DNA from: Colwellia sp.
GTDB taxonomy: Bacteria; Pseudomonadota; Gammaproteobacteria; Enterobacterales; Alteromonadaceae
DNA: 64,000 bases
Assembly (NCBI GenBank): GCA_002733765.1
Contig: NVWU01000010.1
Location: 62,001 to 126,000 of the forward strand
Reading direction: 5' to 3'
Below are positions 9,128 to 17,898 of the stretch, piece after piece (the first letter of the stretch is position 1; each line of letters begins with the position of its first letter). The position numbers and the translations under genes are program-made. The notes under the pieces were generated by a model. It did no database searches. It had not been told where the DNA came from and saw only the letters and a program-made list of their open reading frames with translations.

Positions 9128-9216
9128 TAACTATTTATCTGCTCGTCTAAGGCGTATTACGTTTTCAGCTCGCTTTGCCTCGACAAGTTCAGAATAATAG
9201 AATAAATGCTGAAGCC

Positions 9217-9948
9217 TTACATTTTAGCGAACTGTAAATCCCAAACACCGTGGCCCAAACGATGACCTCGATTTTCAAATTTGGTTAACGGGCGAGTATC
9301 AGGTCGCGGCACATAATCATTGCTTTGAGATACGTTACTATAACCTTGAGCACTTTGCATATCTTCTAACATACACTGTGCATAATTTTCCCAATCAGTC
9401 GCCATATGAAAAACACCGCCAACCTTAAGCTTTTGTCGAATAGTTTCAACAAAAACTGCCGACACAATACGGCGTTTATGATGTTTCTTTTTATGCCAAG
9501 GATCAGGAAAAAACAACTGGACTGTCGTTAAGCTATTTTCAGGAATACAATCAGCAAGTACTTCAATGGCGTCATGTTCAAACACCTTTAAATTGGGCAC
9601 TAACTCTTCCATCGCTAAGGCGATACAAGCGCCAACACCGGGTTTATGTACTTCGACACCAATAAAGTTCAATTGCGGTGCTGCTTTGGCCATTTCAACC
9701 AAAGATTTCCCCATACCAAAACCAATTTCTAACACAACAGGATTATCGTTAGTAAAAATATTTTTTAGGTCAATCAAACCGTCGCTATGGTTCAGACCCA
9801 TAGTTTGCCAATGGTCATTTAAAGCACGCTCTTGGGCTTTAGTTAAACGACCTTCTCGCTTAACAAAGCTACGTACTTTACGGATGTACCTACCTTCTTG
9901 TTCTGCTTGTTCAATGGTTTTATGTATGTTTTCAGTTTTATCTGTCAT
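9217..9948 (-). CDS. trmB: tRNA (guanine-N7)-methyltransferase
   Basis: Methylates G46 in the variable loop of tRNA using SAM. 243 residues, normal for the family. Visible: R-K-V-R-S-F-V near the N-terminus, SAM motif EIGFGMG, the GVEVH acidic strand end, the TrmB hallmark [15 protein letters not shown], and the C-terminal T-K-F-E-x-R-G-x-R-x-G-H. The yggL gene follows upstream in the same orientation, as in many gammaproteobacteria. Confidence 0.95.
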   Translation of the reverse strand: MTDKTENIHKTIEQAEQEGRYIRKVRSFVKREGRLTKAQERALNDHWQTMGLNHSDGLIDLKNIFTNDNPVVLEIGFGMGKSLVEMAKAAPQLNFIGVEVHKPGVGACIALAMEELVPNLKVFEHDAIEVLADCIPENSLTTVQLFFPDPWHKKKHHKRRIVSAVFVETIRQKLKVGGVFHMATDWENYAQCMLEDMQSAQGYSNVSQSNDYVPRPDTRPLTKFENRGHRLGHGVWDLQFAKM

Positions 9949-10037
9949 TTTCTCTAATCTATTAGTTTACATCTTGTGACGGTAACTTTCTTTTACTCTA
10001 AATAAATGGGCATAAAGTTAATTTATGACGAATAACG

Positions 10038-10376
10038 TTATTCAGCCCACCAAACATCGTAAAGCTCACTTACTGCTACTGATGTAGCACCATTATCGGT
10101 TAGCCATTTTTCAACCGCTGCGCGATTTTCATCGGTGCAAGAGCCTAGTTTTTGTGTACAAATCAAACCATGCCATAACGTATCACCCTCACCACCAAAA
10201 CCTAACCCACTTGGTTGAATAATTTCACTGAAAAATTTATCGATAAAAGCATCAAGTTCATCGCTAGTGATATTGTCATTTAAGCGCCAAGCAACATCAA
10301 AACCCAACTCTTGAAATTCATCAACTCTTAATTTTTTACGTAATCGTTCGCTTCGGTTTTTTGCATCAAATTTCAT
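10038..10376 (-). CDS. yggL: YggL (DUF469) ribosome-associated protein
   Basis: 112 residues from ATG 10374-10376, where AAGG precedes by 8 nt; an earlier in-frame ATG would add a hydrophobic stretch foreign to the family. Starts with a basic helix (RSERLRKKLRVDEFQELGF) and contains the DUF469 core (GLGFGGEGDTLWHGLI). E. coli YggL binds the 50S subunit. It sits upstream of trmB and is probably co-transcribed with it. Confidence 0.88.
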   Translation of the reverse strand: MKFDAKNRSERLRKKLRVDEFQELGFDVAWRLNDNITSDELDAFIDKFFSEIIQPSGLGFGGEGDTLWHGLICTQKLGSCTDENRAAVEKWLTDNGATSVAVSELYDVWWAE

Positions 10377-10534
10377 GACATAACCTTCATAATAATAGTG
10401 ACTAAAAATAATGGCCGCTATTATATACCCATACCACCCCAAGATGCGAGTTTCAGGAGGTTTGAATATTTAACCTTAGCTCGGCTTAACAAATATCTCT
10501 ATAATAGTTATTTTTACTAACTTCAGTGTTGAGT

Positions 10535-11311
10535 TTACTCAACCGTAAACTCAAGTAAACGATAAAATCGATCAAAATAATAGCGCTCACTTGTCATCGT
10601 AACTTTTCTTCCGTGACGCTTTGCTTGTGCTGATAACTCAGCAAGCAAGTCGCATTGCCAAAAGTCGCCTAAGAAAGGCTCTAATTTTTCAAACACTGAA
10701 TTAAATATTTTAACGCGATTAAAAAAATGTTTATCTTGGTTTTCTGCATAATCAGCGATAATTATTCTACCACCTGATTTAGTAATCCGTATTGTTTCTG
10801 ATAATACGTTTGCACGCGAAAACACAGGGAGTTCATGCAATAGAAAAAACAAAACAGCGCTATCAACACATTGATTAGCAATAGATATCTGTTCAGCATT
10901 AGACAAAAACAACTGACATTTTTCAGCTAGAATAGATGCAGGTATTTTATTTTGTATTTGTGTTAACTGGATCGGCGCAATATCAAATAAATATAATTGT
11001 TCAACATTATCATGGACAGCTAACTTTGGAAAAAACTCACCATAGGCGCATGAAATACCCGCTACTTTTTGCTTAGCATCAACTAATGCGTTTTCAGACG
11101 AAAATAAGTCTACCGTATCTTGCGCTATTTTATGGTATTGCCCCCATAAAATACGATTAACCATAAAAGGGCGGTCAAAAAATTTAACCCCCTTTGGCGA
11201 CAAGTAAGCCCACCAATAATTATCAGCTAAATATTCAGGTAAAGCATATTCACTGTATTGTTTTTTACTAATACTTGTTGAAACGTCGTAAGGAGGAGTA
11301 TCTGTAATCAT
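10535..11311 (-). CDS. rquA: Probable RquA, rhodoquinone biosynthesis protein
   Basis: 258 residues of the SAM-methyltransferase fold. RquA converts ubiquinone to rhodoquinone, the low-potential quinone used for fumarate reduction, with SAM as amino donor. The N-terminal block is the best sign: a P-x-Y-L-x-x-x-Y-W-W-A-Y motif (about 25-36), then a Pro-x-x-V-x-F-F-D-R segment and a LWGQY segment, the arrangement I associate with RquA. The usual Gly-rich SAM motif is replaced by a form with Cys-Ala-Tyr-Gly (GISCAYGEFF), also RquA-like. Canonical methyltransferase features remain further on (LHELP, GGRIIIADY). It lies between yggL and mutY, where relatives usually have nothing. A general quinone or unrelated methyltransferase is the alternative. 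Confidence 0.7.
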   Translation of the reverse strand: MITDTPPYDVSTSISKKQYSEYALPEYLADNYWWAYLSPKGVKFFDRPFMVNRILWGQYHKIAQDTVDLFSSENALVDAKQKVAGISCAYGEFFPKLAVHDNVEQLYLFDIAPIQLTQIQNKIPASILAEKCQLFLSNAEQISIANQCVDSAVLFFLLHELPVFSRANVLSETIRITKSGGRIIIADYAENQDKHFFNRVKIFNSVFEKLEPFLGDFWQCDLLAELSAQAKRHGRKVTMTSERYYFDRFYRLLEFTVE

Positions 11312-11430
11312 GATGTTATAAGTAAAAAATGAAAAAAGTAAATTACTTTTAATATAACGACTTATTGATGAAAGCGAAACATCTTTTGAGTCAATGAATA
11401 TAATTAGTTACACTGCCTCACGTTCTTAAA

Positions 11431-12576
11431 ATGAAGCTTATAACCATTAATACACCAATGCAGACTACCTCATTACAAAATATAAAAATATCACCTGAGT
11501 CAGCTAAACAATTCGCGACTCAAGTTGTGACTTGGTATCACCTTCAGGGAAGAAAACATTTACCTTGGCAGCAAAATAAAACCCCTTATAGTGTTTGGGT
11601 TTCTGAAATTATGCTACAACAAACTCAAGTAACAACGGTTATTCCTTACTATCAACGTTTTATGGCCAGTTTTCCGACCATAAAAGCATTAGCCACTGCC
11701 GATGAAGATAATGTATTGCACCATTGGACCGGTTTAGGTTATTACGCCAGAGCGCGTAATTTGCATAAAGCGGCACAGATAATCGCTAATGAATATAAAG
11801 GTGTTTTCCCTAAAGACATCACACAAGTGATCGCCTTACCTGGTATCGGCCGCTCAACAGCTGGCGCCATTTTAAGTTTATCGTTAAATCAACACCACCC
11901 TATTTTAGATGGTAACGTTAAACGCGTATTAGCTCGAAATTACTTAGTAGAAGGATATACCGGCTTAGCCAAGTTTGATAAAACATTATGGCCGTTAAGT
12001 GAAACACTGACCCCCGCAATTGATACTGGTTTTTATACTCAAGCCATGATGGATCTAGGCGCCACTGTTTGCACTCGCAGTAAACCAACGTGTGAAATAT
12101 GTCCCGTAAAAACAAGCTGTTTAGCAATGGCTAGCTCTCAACAAGCTAATTTCCCTCAAAAAAAGCCTAAGAAAAAAATTCCAGAAAAAAATACAATTAT
12201 GGTGATTCCTAGAATCACAACAGCAACCTCTGACAGCGTTTTAATGGAAAAACGCCCTCCTACGGGTATTTGGGGAGGTTTATGGTGCTTTTATGAAGTC
12301 AGCGATAAAAGTGAAATTACTCATTTATTACAATCATTAGGTTTACAAACCGCCACAAAGCAAGGTTCACAACAAGAGCTAACAACATTTAGACATACCT
12401 TTAGTCATTTTCATCTTGATATTTCACCTATCATCATTGACTGCATACGATCACAAATTAATAGCCAAGAAATTAGCGAACCCAGAAAACAAAAATGGTA
12501 TGATTTACACAGTGAAGCTAATGTAGGTCTAGCAGCATCAACAAAGAAATTGATTGGCTTATTGCAAAATAATTAA
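11431..12576 (+). CDS. mutY: A/G-specific adenine glycosylase
   Basis: Removes adenine mispaired with 8-oxoguanine. 381 residues as drawn. Helix-hairpin-helix [12 protein letters not shown] at 136-147, catalytic Glu59 in EIMLQQTQV and Asp160 in ILDGNV, [4Fe-4S] cluster Cys at 214, 221, 224 and 230 (C-x6-C-x2-C-x5-C), and a C-terminal NUDIX-like MutT domain (about 235-375) with GIWGGLWCF. No clear ribosome site at the first ATG; the ATG at 11458 would give a start ten residues shorter in line with the family. The yggX gene follows downstream, as in E. coli, though here a repeat lies between them. Confidence 0.95.
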   Translation: MKLITINTPMQTTSLQNIKISPESAKQFATQVVTWYHLQGRKHLPWQQNKTPYSVWVSEIMLQQTQVTTVIPYYQRFMASFPTIKALATADEDNVLHHWTGLGYYARARNLHKAAQIIANEYKGVFPKDITQVIALPGIGRSTAGAILSLSLNQHHPILDGNVKRVLARNYLVEGYTGLAKFDKTLWPLSETLTPAIDTGFYTQAMMDLGATVCTRSKPTCEICPVKTSCLAMASSQQANFPQKKPKKKIPEKNTIMVIPRITTATSDSVLMEKRPPTGIWGGLWCFYEVSDKSEITHLLQSLGLQTATKQGSQQELTTFRHTFSHFHLDISPIIIDCIRSQINSQEISEPRKQKWYDLHSEANVGLAASTKKLIGLLQNN

Positions 12577-12602
12577 CGCCAACAACAAATTACAACAATT
12601 AC

Positions 12603-12710
12603 TTATACCAGTTTCATTAATTAAGTGATCTACTTTATACGCAGGAAAAATGGCCAAGTACAAGGCATTTATTTAATAACTAGTTGTTCTAATTATTAAA
12701 TAAATAACGA
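12603..12710. repeat. R-type intergenic repeat, copy 1
   Basis: About 108 bp sharing most bases with 17558-17666 (same orientation). The shared block starts at TATACcAGTTTCATTAATTA and ends at AATAAATAACG. It carries an 11-bp perfect inverted repeat (TTATTTAATAA / TTATTAAATAA) separated by a short loop, so the RNA could fold. It lies between mutY and yggX. Confidence 0.8.
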
Positions 12711-12786
12711 AGTAGTTGGTTGTTTTAACCAGTAGTAATGATTATATATTTAGTGAGATTGATATTAATATAACGAAGAGAAAATT

Positions 12787-13062
12787 ATGAGCCGTACAGT
12801 ATTTTGCCAAAACCTTAAAAAAGAAGGTGAAGGTTTAGCTTTTCAACTATATCCCGGTGAAGTGGGTAAGCGTATTTTTGACAATATTTGCAAAGAAGCT
12901 TGGGGACAATGGCAAAAAAAGCAAACCATGTTAATCAATGAAAAGAAAATGAACATGATGAATGTTGACGATCGCACTTTCTTAGAAACAGCCATGGTTG
13001 CCTATTTATTTGACGGTATAGAACCCGACATCGAAGGTTATGTTCCTCCTTCATCAAAGTAG
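12787..13062 (+). CDS. yggX: Probable Fe(2+)-trafficking protein
   Basis: 91 residues, normal length. MSRTVFCQ start with conserved Cys7, Y-P-G-E-x-G-x-x-I-F-D-N and W-x-x-W segments, and NEKKMNMM. The E. coli protein protects Fe-S clusters and takes part in iron handling under oxidative stress; mutY, upstream, encodes an Fe-S repair enzyme. Ribosome site GAAGAG before the ATG. Confidence 0.95.
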   Translation: MSRTVFCQNLKKEGEGLAFQLYPGEVGKRIFDNICKEAWGQWQKKQTMLINEKKMNMMNVDDRTFLETAMVAYLFDGIEPDIEGYVPPSSK

Positions 13063-13118
13063 CGTACAAATGGAATATTGAATAAGGTACGAATTTAATA
13101 ACAAAGTAAGGATAAAAA

Positions 13119-13547
13119 ATGAAAAAAGTCATTATGACACTAGCACTCGTTTTTACTAGCCTTAGTTCACTTGCTTTAAGTAATGAAGTGAGCTCTACAT
13201 CGCCAGCTGATGCCAGCGTTTATTTTATAACACCTCTAGATGGACAAACAGTCAGTTCAAACGTTACGGTAAAATTTGGTTTAAATGGCATGGGTGTATC
13301 ACCCGCAGGTATTGAGAAAAAAAATACTGGTCATCATCATATACTAATTGATACTGACACTTTGCCTAACATGCTTGCTCCATTACCAGCAACCGATAAA
13401 ATTAAACATTTCGGTGGTGGCCAAACAGAAACGCAATTAACGCTTTCGCCAGGCAAGCACACCTTGCAATTAGTTTTAGGAAACCATCAGCATATTCCTC
13501 ATAACGCTCCTGTTATCTCTAAAAAAATCACTATTATAGTTAAATAA
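13119..13547 (+). CDS. DUF4399 domain protein, exported
   Basis: 142 residues. Signal peptide at 1-22 (MKKVIMTLALVFTSLSSLAL). The mature part fits DUF4399: VYFITPLDGQTV near the start, a VKFGLNGMGV strand, the His-rich GHHHILID motif, then FGGGQTE and the closing LGNHQHIPH. The clustered His suggest metal binding in the periplasm, but the family has no established role. AAGGA ribosome site at good distance. It follows yggX by 56 nt and may share its message. Confidence 0.85.
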   Translation: MKKVIMTLALVFTSLSSLALSNEVSSTSPADASVYFITPLDGQTVSSNVTVKFGLNGMGVSPAGIEKKNTGHHHILIDTDTLPNMLAPLPATDKIKHFGGGQTETQLTLSPGKHTLQLVLGNHQHIPHNAPVISKKITIIVK

Positions 13548-13682
13548 ACAGCAAGAAGAATAAAAAAACAGCAAACAAACCTTTTTTATAAAAAACTAAT
13601 AAAAAACAGTTGACGAACAAAGCGAAAAACAGTCTAATAGCGCTCGTCTTAACGAGGTAACGAAAACACTTCGAAGAGAGAT

Positions 13683-13758
13683 GCCCCGATAGCTCAGTTG
13701 GTAGAGCAGAGGATTGAAAATCCTCGTGTCCCTGGTTCAAATCCGGGTCGGGGCACCA
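13683..13758 (+). tRNA. tRNA-Phe (GAA), copy 2
   Basis: 76 nt with encoded CCA, identical in every base to the minus-strand copy at 3822-3897, anticodon GAA. It is followed after 87 nt by tRNA-Thr, so the two may be one transcript. Confidence 0.97.
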
Positions 13759-13845
13759 TTTGATAAGTATCAATAATATTATTATTGATACGGTGCCAAG
13801 ATAATACGTTCATATAGAATATGTTTATCGCACACAGCTTTGTGT

Positions 13846-13921
<76 letters not shown>

Positions 13922-13943
13922 TTCATTCCGTAAGGAAGAAACG

Positions 13944-13975
13944 AAACCTTAACAGCAATGTTAAGGTTTTTTTTC
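13944..13975 (+). terminator. Terminator of the tRNA-Phe/tRNA-Thr transcript
   Basis: Perfect stem AAACCTTAACA/TGTTAAGGTTT with a GCAA loop followed by eight or more T. Confidence 0.9.
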
Positions 13976-14275
13976 GTCTGTAATTTAATTATCTCACCGT
14001 TCATACTGAGCCTGTCGAAGCACGGTTAGGGCTTTTTTGTATCTATCGATTGGTCGAATTCTATAGTAGATCTCATTAGCACCAATAAACGCCCCTCCTA
14101 CTCCGCACCCTACACGTAATTTAATCCTGTTTATCAACAAGTTAATAGACGAAAAACACCCACTTTGAATAACCCTAGCTAGGGCACTAATTTTATCTAG
14201 GGTAAGTAAATTGGGTTTTATTCATTTCTTTCTTAATTAAAATTTTATTTGAATATTTTCATTAAATACTGCGAG
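13976..14275. other. Intergenic, left part of the tRNA-Thr-linked relic region
   Basis: No gene. It holds the short inverted repeat ACCGT...ACGGT around CTGAGCCTGTCGAAG (about 13998-14031) followed by a T run. The remainder is AT-rich without recognisable structure. Confidence 0.5.
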
Positions 14276-14455
14276 TTAAAAAGGATTTAATCCATTGCTA
14301 TATGTTAATGGGGTTGGTGTATAAGCTACTATTTTCCAATCTTGTTCCACTAAACGCCAGCGAGCTTCAGTTTCATGCTCAAAACTATTAAATTACTCAC
14401 TCTCAGCAAGATTAAAAAAGTTATCGGTAAAGTCGAAACATGGATGTTCTAATAA
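14276..14455 (-). pseudogene. Unrecognised gene fragment with an in-frame stop
   Basis: On the minus strand a frame reads LLEHPCFDFTDNFFNLAESE, one TAA codon, then FNSFEHETEARWRLVEQDW, KIVAYTPTPLTYSNGLNPF and a stop. The composition and lack of further stops (the frame remains open back towards the antitoxin start) look like the C-terminal end of a once-coding gene. I do not recognise the family. It lies inside the tRNA-Thr-bounded relic region, next to the antitoxin in opposite orientation. Confidence 0.4.
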
Positions 14456-14525
14456 CAAATAAGTGTAAATAATAAAATATAGATAAAAACAATCTGGTGC
14501 TATTAATAATACTAAAGGAAGTCTT

Positions 14526-14795
14526 ATGCAGCCAAAATTTTCAGAAGATGTTATTCCGTTATCTGATTTAAAAATAAACCCTGGGAAAATAATTAATCAA
14601 ACAAAAAGCACCCATCGCCCAGTATTGATAACAAGTCGAGGTCGAGGGGTTGCGGTAATGCAAGGGTTAGAAGAATATGAGAATTCACTAAACGAGCTTA
14701 AATTTGTTAAAGCGATAGCAGAAGGTATGTTAGATATTAAAGAAGGTAATACAAAGAACCTAGTTGATGTAAAAACAAGGCTTGGTTTATCTTAA
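14526..14795 (+). CDS. Type II antitoxin, Phd/YefM family
   Basis: 89 residues. Phd/YefM layout: VIPLSDLKINPGKIINQT (the S-D-L-x-x-x-P-x-x-I-I-x-x motif), a P-V-L-I-T-S-R-G-R-G-V-A-V-M strand pair for DNA binding and dimerisation, and a C-terminal helix (about 50-85) that would mask the toxin. AAGGAAG ribosome site 5 nt before the ATG. The partner toxin gene starts 13 nt after the stop but carries a nonsense codon, so this antitoxin may now be an orphan. If the pair is intact in relatives, it would repress its own promoter. Confidence 0.88.
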   Translation: MQPKFSEDVIPLSDLKINPGKIINQTKSTHRPVLITSRGRGVAVMQGLEEYENSLNELKFVKAIAEGMLDIKEGNTKNLVDVKTRLGLS

Positions 14796-14808
14796 TGAAC
14801 ACTTTCTT

Positions 14809-15102
14809 ATGAACATTAATTTTGCTGAATCAGCAATAATAGATTTATAAAATATAAAGACTTATTACCAAGAGCAATTAGTGCCGCACGTAGGTGACAA
14901 GTTTGTTATTGATATTTTAGCTCATATTGAAACCTTGCCTACAAACCCTGAAATCAGTCGACTAGTACCTGAATTTAATGCCACTCATATCAGAGAATTA
15001 ATTCACGCTCCTTACCGAGTGGTTTATACATTAGATAGTTCAACAATCCAAATCATCAGAATATGGCGTAGTGAACGATTATTAATATTGAAAACCAACT
15101 AA
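14809..15102 (+). pseudogene. RelE/ParE-type toxin gene with a nonsense codon
   Basis: From the ATG at 14809 the frame reads MNINFAESAIIDL, then TAA at 14848-14850, then NIKTYYQEQLVPHVGDKF and on to SERLLILKTN. It is typical ParE/RelE family: start on an F-x-x-x-A-x-x-D-L-x-x-I helix, R-E-L-I-H-x-P-Y-R-V-V-Y strand and I-W-R-S-E-R-L-L at the C-terminus. At codon 14 family members usually have Glu (GAA), so one GAA-to-TAA change would explain the break. Restart at GTG 14881 would give a 73-residue protein without the first helix. Most likely inactive, unless the stop is read through or is a sequencing error. Confidence 0.8.
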
Positions 15103-15188
15103 GCTAATAGGGCTATTATTGTATTTCAAGATATTATTCATGTAGTTAAGCCACATTAAAAGTGGAGTTATCTATACCGCGTAGCGGC

Positions 15189-15237
15189 CTTGTAATCAGT
15201 AGTTCGACTCCGGCAGTCGGCAGTCGGCACCATTCAT
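15189..15237 (+). repeat. Damaged duplicate of the tRNA-Thr 3' part (putative att relic)
   Basis: The sequence from CTTGTAATCAGTA to GGCACCATTCAT repeats the anticodon arm through the CCA end and six following bases of tRNA-Thr. Compared with the intact gene it lacks eight bases (GGTCGCCA) and has a seven-base duplication (GTCGGCA). It lies 1.27 kb beyond the intact gene in the same orientation, with the relic toxin-antitoxin pair between them, as expected for an integrated element at a tRNA gene. Confidence 0.8.
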
Positions 15238-15439
15238 AAAAAGCAGCAAAGGTACATTGAGAACAGCACCTATTGATTATGAAAATCGATAAAACTGAAA
15301 TTCTGAAATAACTTATTAAGTTTTGATTTTTTGATGCGCATCGTGAACGATTATTACCGTAAATTTTAAAAGCAATTACTAACACTTACCTCAAGACGTT
15401 TATACTGACTACGTCCTGAGGCAATTTTAGTGCTTTAAA

Positions 15440-15925
15440 TTAGTCACCTTTTAGTGGCACTAGTAATACAGGTGTAGTTGATCTGTTCACTACTTTGTCT
15501 GCTACTGAGCCGATAAATAGATTATTTAATGCACTATGTGCGTGACTACCCATGACAATAAGGTCAACATTTTTATCTTTTGCTACCTTAATTATTGTCG
15601 CTGCAGGTGACCCTTCAATAATATCTGCGACAGGTTTTCCACCAGGAAATTCTTCCCCGTCTAATTCTTCTAAGCAAAATTTATCAATGCGAACCTTCAC
15701 TTTTTTATGTAAATCATCAATCGAACGTTGATGTAGCTCCTCTACGGTTCCTTCAGACAGGTAAGAGTTAATCATCGATGCTGTATTAACATTTATCGGT
15801 TCGATTACGTATAAAAAGTGAATTTTCGCATTGTTTTGTTTGGCGAGACTCACAGCCATACGAAAAGCAGGCCTTGTATGTTTTCCAAGGTCAGTAGCAT
15901 ATAATATTGTATTGATTTCCGTCAT
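15440..15925 (-). CDS. Universal stress protein (UspA family)
   Basis: 161 residues, single Usp domain. N-terminal ILYATDLG strand with the conserved Asp, LAKQNNAKIHFLYVIEP, and C-terminal DLIVMGSHAHSALNNLF and IGSVADKVVNRSTTPVLLV. The ATP-binding loop G-x-x-G-x9-G-S has Ala in place of the second Gly (GSHAHS), so ATP binding is possible but not certain. A perfect FNR box (15991-16004) lies about 41 bp before a plausible start point, which suggests induction when oxygen is low. Confidence 0.9.
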   Translation of the reverse strand: MTEINTILYATDLGKHTRPAFRMAVSLAKQNNAKIHFLYVIEPINVNTASMINSYLSEGTVEELHQRSIDDLHKKVKVRIDKFCLEELDGEEFPGGKPVADIIEGSPAATIIKVAKDKNVDLIVMGSHAHSALNNLFIGSVADKVVNRSTTPVLLVPLKGD

Positions 15926-15990
15926 GGCAGTACCCTTTTATCTATTTTGAAATAATTAAAATAAGCATACGAAATAAGAGAAAAATAGGT

Positions 15991-16004
15991 TTGATTTAAA
16001 TCAA
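15991..16004 (-). promoter_or_regulatory. FNR box upstream of the universal stress gene
   Basis: TTGATTTAAATCAA, a perfect match to the FNR consensus TTGAT-N4-ATCAA. On the minus strand a -10-like TATGCT covers 15969-15964, placing a start near 15957 and the box centre near -41, the classic activating position. Being AT-rich and palindromic, it could also bind CRP weakly. Confidence 0.75.
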
Positions 16005-16339
16005 GCATCACCCCCGATAATTATGAGCTTTAAAGAAAATCATTATTTACAAAAGCGACGTAATGTTATCAGTTAAGTTTAAAGTACAACAACTGCTCAG
16101 CAGCATTGAAACACATTAAGAATAATCACACTTTTAAATAGATGACTTTAGCCATGTAAACCATCCTGTTCAGTTCAGTTGTTTCTCTGGCGATTTATCC
16201 GTGCATTACCATTTTAGTGAAGCACAACAATTACATGTTGTACAGAGCAAGCATGCTGAAACCAAATTATAAAAGCCGTTGCAGAAGTAACGTTTAAAAA
16301 TGGAGCGTATTAATCCCCCATCAAAATCAATTAAAAACG
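16005..16339. other. Intergenic between thiolase-like and stress genes
   Basis: Mostly noncoding. A plus-strand stretch around 16180-16272 stays open (FSGDLSVHYHFSEAQQLHVV then QSKHAETKL and a stop) and looks like the tail of a lost gene; family not recognised. It overlaps nothing else. Confidence 0.3.
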
Positions 16340-17413
16340 TTAAAAATCAACACGCTCTACAATCGCGACTCCTTGTCGATAGCCTAAACCACCATTTCCA
16401 TGTATTAAACCAAGCTTTTCAGGGCCATCACATAAGCGATGATGCATTAGCACAAGCGCATTCAGTGCTGGGTTATTCCATGCAGCTCTGGCCAAATTCA
16501 TACCGCCAGTAATAGTAATACTATGCTCCGCGAGAAAGTCTGGAATATCCTCTAATACCTCAACTAAACCACTGACTAATAAAAAAGCCATTGGCACAAC
16601 TGGATAGCAAGTATAAGTTTCTAATAAAGCATCTCCACCTTTAAACAGATGAACAAAGTTGATATTCGCTTCGTCACAGGCTTGTTGGTATGCTTGCTGT
16701 AAATGTTCATATTGAGAAATATCCGTAATAAAATCTGGCCCATCACCCTCAAGGCGGCTCAGCCCTACGGCTTTCACTTTTAACCATTGGCTTTTATCAA
16801 CACCCAATTGCTCGGCAACATCAGCACGCGTTAACAATAATCGACCAGAAAAATCTACCATAGGATTTGCACAATCAACCCCCCTAAACAAGTCTGTTAT
16901 CGGTTTATACCAGCGTAAATCTGGCAATAATTCGGGGGTGAATGTATCTGATAAAGCGTTACGAAAACTAATTTGGTAATTTTCAAACAGTGCACTAGAA
17001 AGTTCTTTAAATTGTTGCTCGGTCAGGGTGTGATTTTTACTAAAGGCACGCGCTAAATCGGTATAAGCTTGCGTTAAGGGATAACTTTGACCATAAACTG
17101 CCATTTTGCTTAACCGCTCTTCTCGGCTATAACCGGTTTTTATATGATCTTCACCGCTAATAACAACAGCAGCTTCACCATTTTCTATTAATTTTTTTGC
17201 TTCCGCCAATGCTTCAATGGGAGCGCAACCACTTCTAAAGTGATGCCTTTTCTCAGGGCTATGCCAATCAGCCTTCAAGGGTTCTATCACTAAATATTTA
17301 GGCGTAATACCAATTTGAAGTAATTGTGACTCAAGCAATAAAACCTGATCAAGACAGCCTACCTCGTCTTGCTGCTTAGCTGCACCAATAATAAATGCCG
17401 ATGGAGTTTTCAC
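16340..17413 (-). CDS. Thiolase-like (acetyl-CoA acetyltransferase-type) protein
   Basis: 357 residues, shorter than the usual 390 or so. Cys63 in FRSGCAPIEALAEA sits where thiolases have their first catalytic Cys, followed by EAAVVISGEDHIKTG. The C-terminal GLIHGNGGLGYRQGVAI resembles the thiolase GGGxGxA segment with the catalytic His shifted; the second Cys normally found near it is not clearly present (Cys in HHRLCDGP is nearby). The N-terminal 60 residues are shortened. It may be a non-condensing or lipid-transfer (SCP2-type) thiolase. No fatty-acid genes lie next to it. Single gene. Confidence 0.65.
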   Translation of the reverse strand: MKTPSAFIIGAAKQQDEVGCLDQVLLLESQLLQIGITPKYLVIEPLKADWHSPEKRHHFRSGCAPIEALAEAKKLIENGEAAVVISGEDHIKTGYSREERLSKMAVYGQSYPLTQAYTDLARAFSKNHTLTEQQFKELSSALFENYQISFRNALSDTFTPELLPDLRWYKPITDLFRGVDCANPMVDFSGRLLLTRADVAEQLGVDKSQWLKVKAVGLSRLEGDGPDFITDISQYEHLQQAYQQACDEANINFVHLFKGGDALLETYTCYPVVPMAFLLVSGLVEVLEDIPDFLAEHSITITGGMNLARAAWNNPALNALVLMHHRLCDGPEKLGLIHGNGGLGYRQGVAIVERVDF

Positions 17414-17557
17414 AAATTATTTAATCCAATAAAAATAATAGTCGTCAACTTTATGCTATTTGAACAAAATTAAAAACCTAAAAGCAATAAAGTCAATTTA
17501 TAGCATGACAAAATGGCTAGATAACCAAGATAACGTAACTTTGGTAATTAATTATGA

Positions 17558-17666
17558 TTATACTAGTTTCATTAATTAAGTGATCTATTTTATACGCAGG
17601 AAAAATGGTCAAATACAAAGCGTTTATTTTAATAACTAGTTGTTCTCATTATTAAATAAATAACGA
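17558..17666. repeat. R-type intergenic repeat, copy 2
   Basis: About 109 bp closely matching 12603-12710, with a handful of substitutions and one added T. It has the same internal hairpin (TTATTtTAATAAC.../...ATTATTAAATAA), broken by one base. It lies in the 485-bp gap before the MshQ-like gene; the rest of that gap shows nothing else. Confidence 0.8.
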
Positions 17667-17898
17667 TTCAGCTGAATCCAGCATTTTGCAGTAACTTTGG
17701 TATACTCCTAAACAGAAATATTTAAAGCTGTGCTATCAATTATTTCTTAACCGTTTATGTTCTCACTCTGTTTAGATTATAGTTAAAATAGAGAGTTGGG
17801 ATTATTCATATTATTATTTTTTGTTAATCATGATACCGTAACCAAAGCTACAAAACGTATTCAACCTAGAACCAATACAAATTAATACGGACTTACCA

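Noticed and set aside
13540..13773. Minus-strand 77-codon frame over the second tRNA-Phe
   Set aside because: It runs antisense through a tRNA gene; the 'WCPDPDLNQGHEDFQSSA' type peptide is a known false product of tRNA-Phe.
15146..15385. Minus-strand 79-codon frame across the tRNA-Thr relic
   Set aside because: Generated by the repeat; no coding character.
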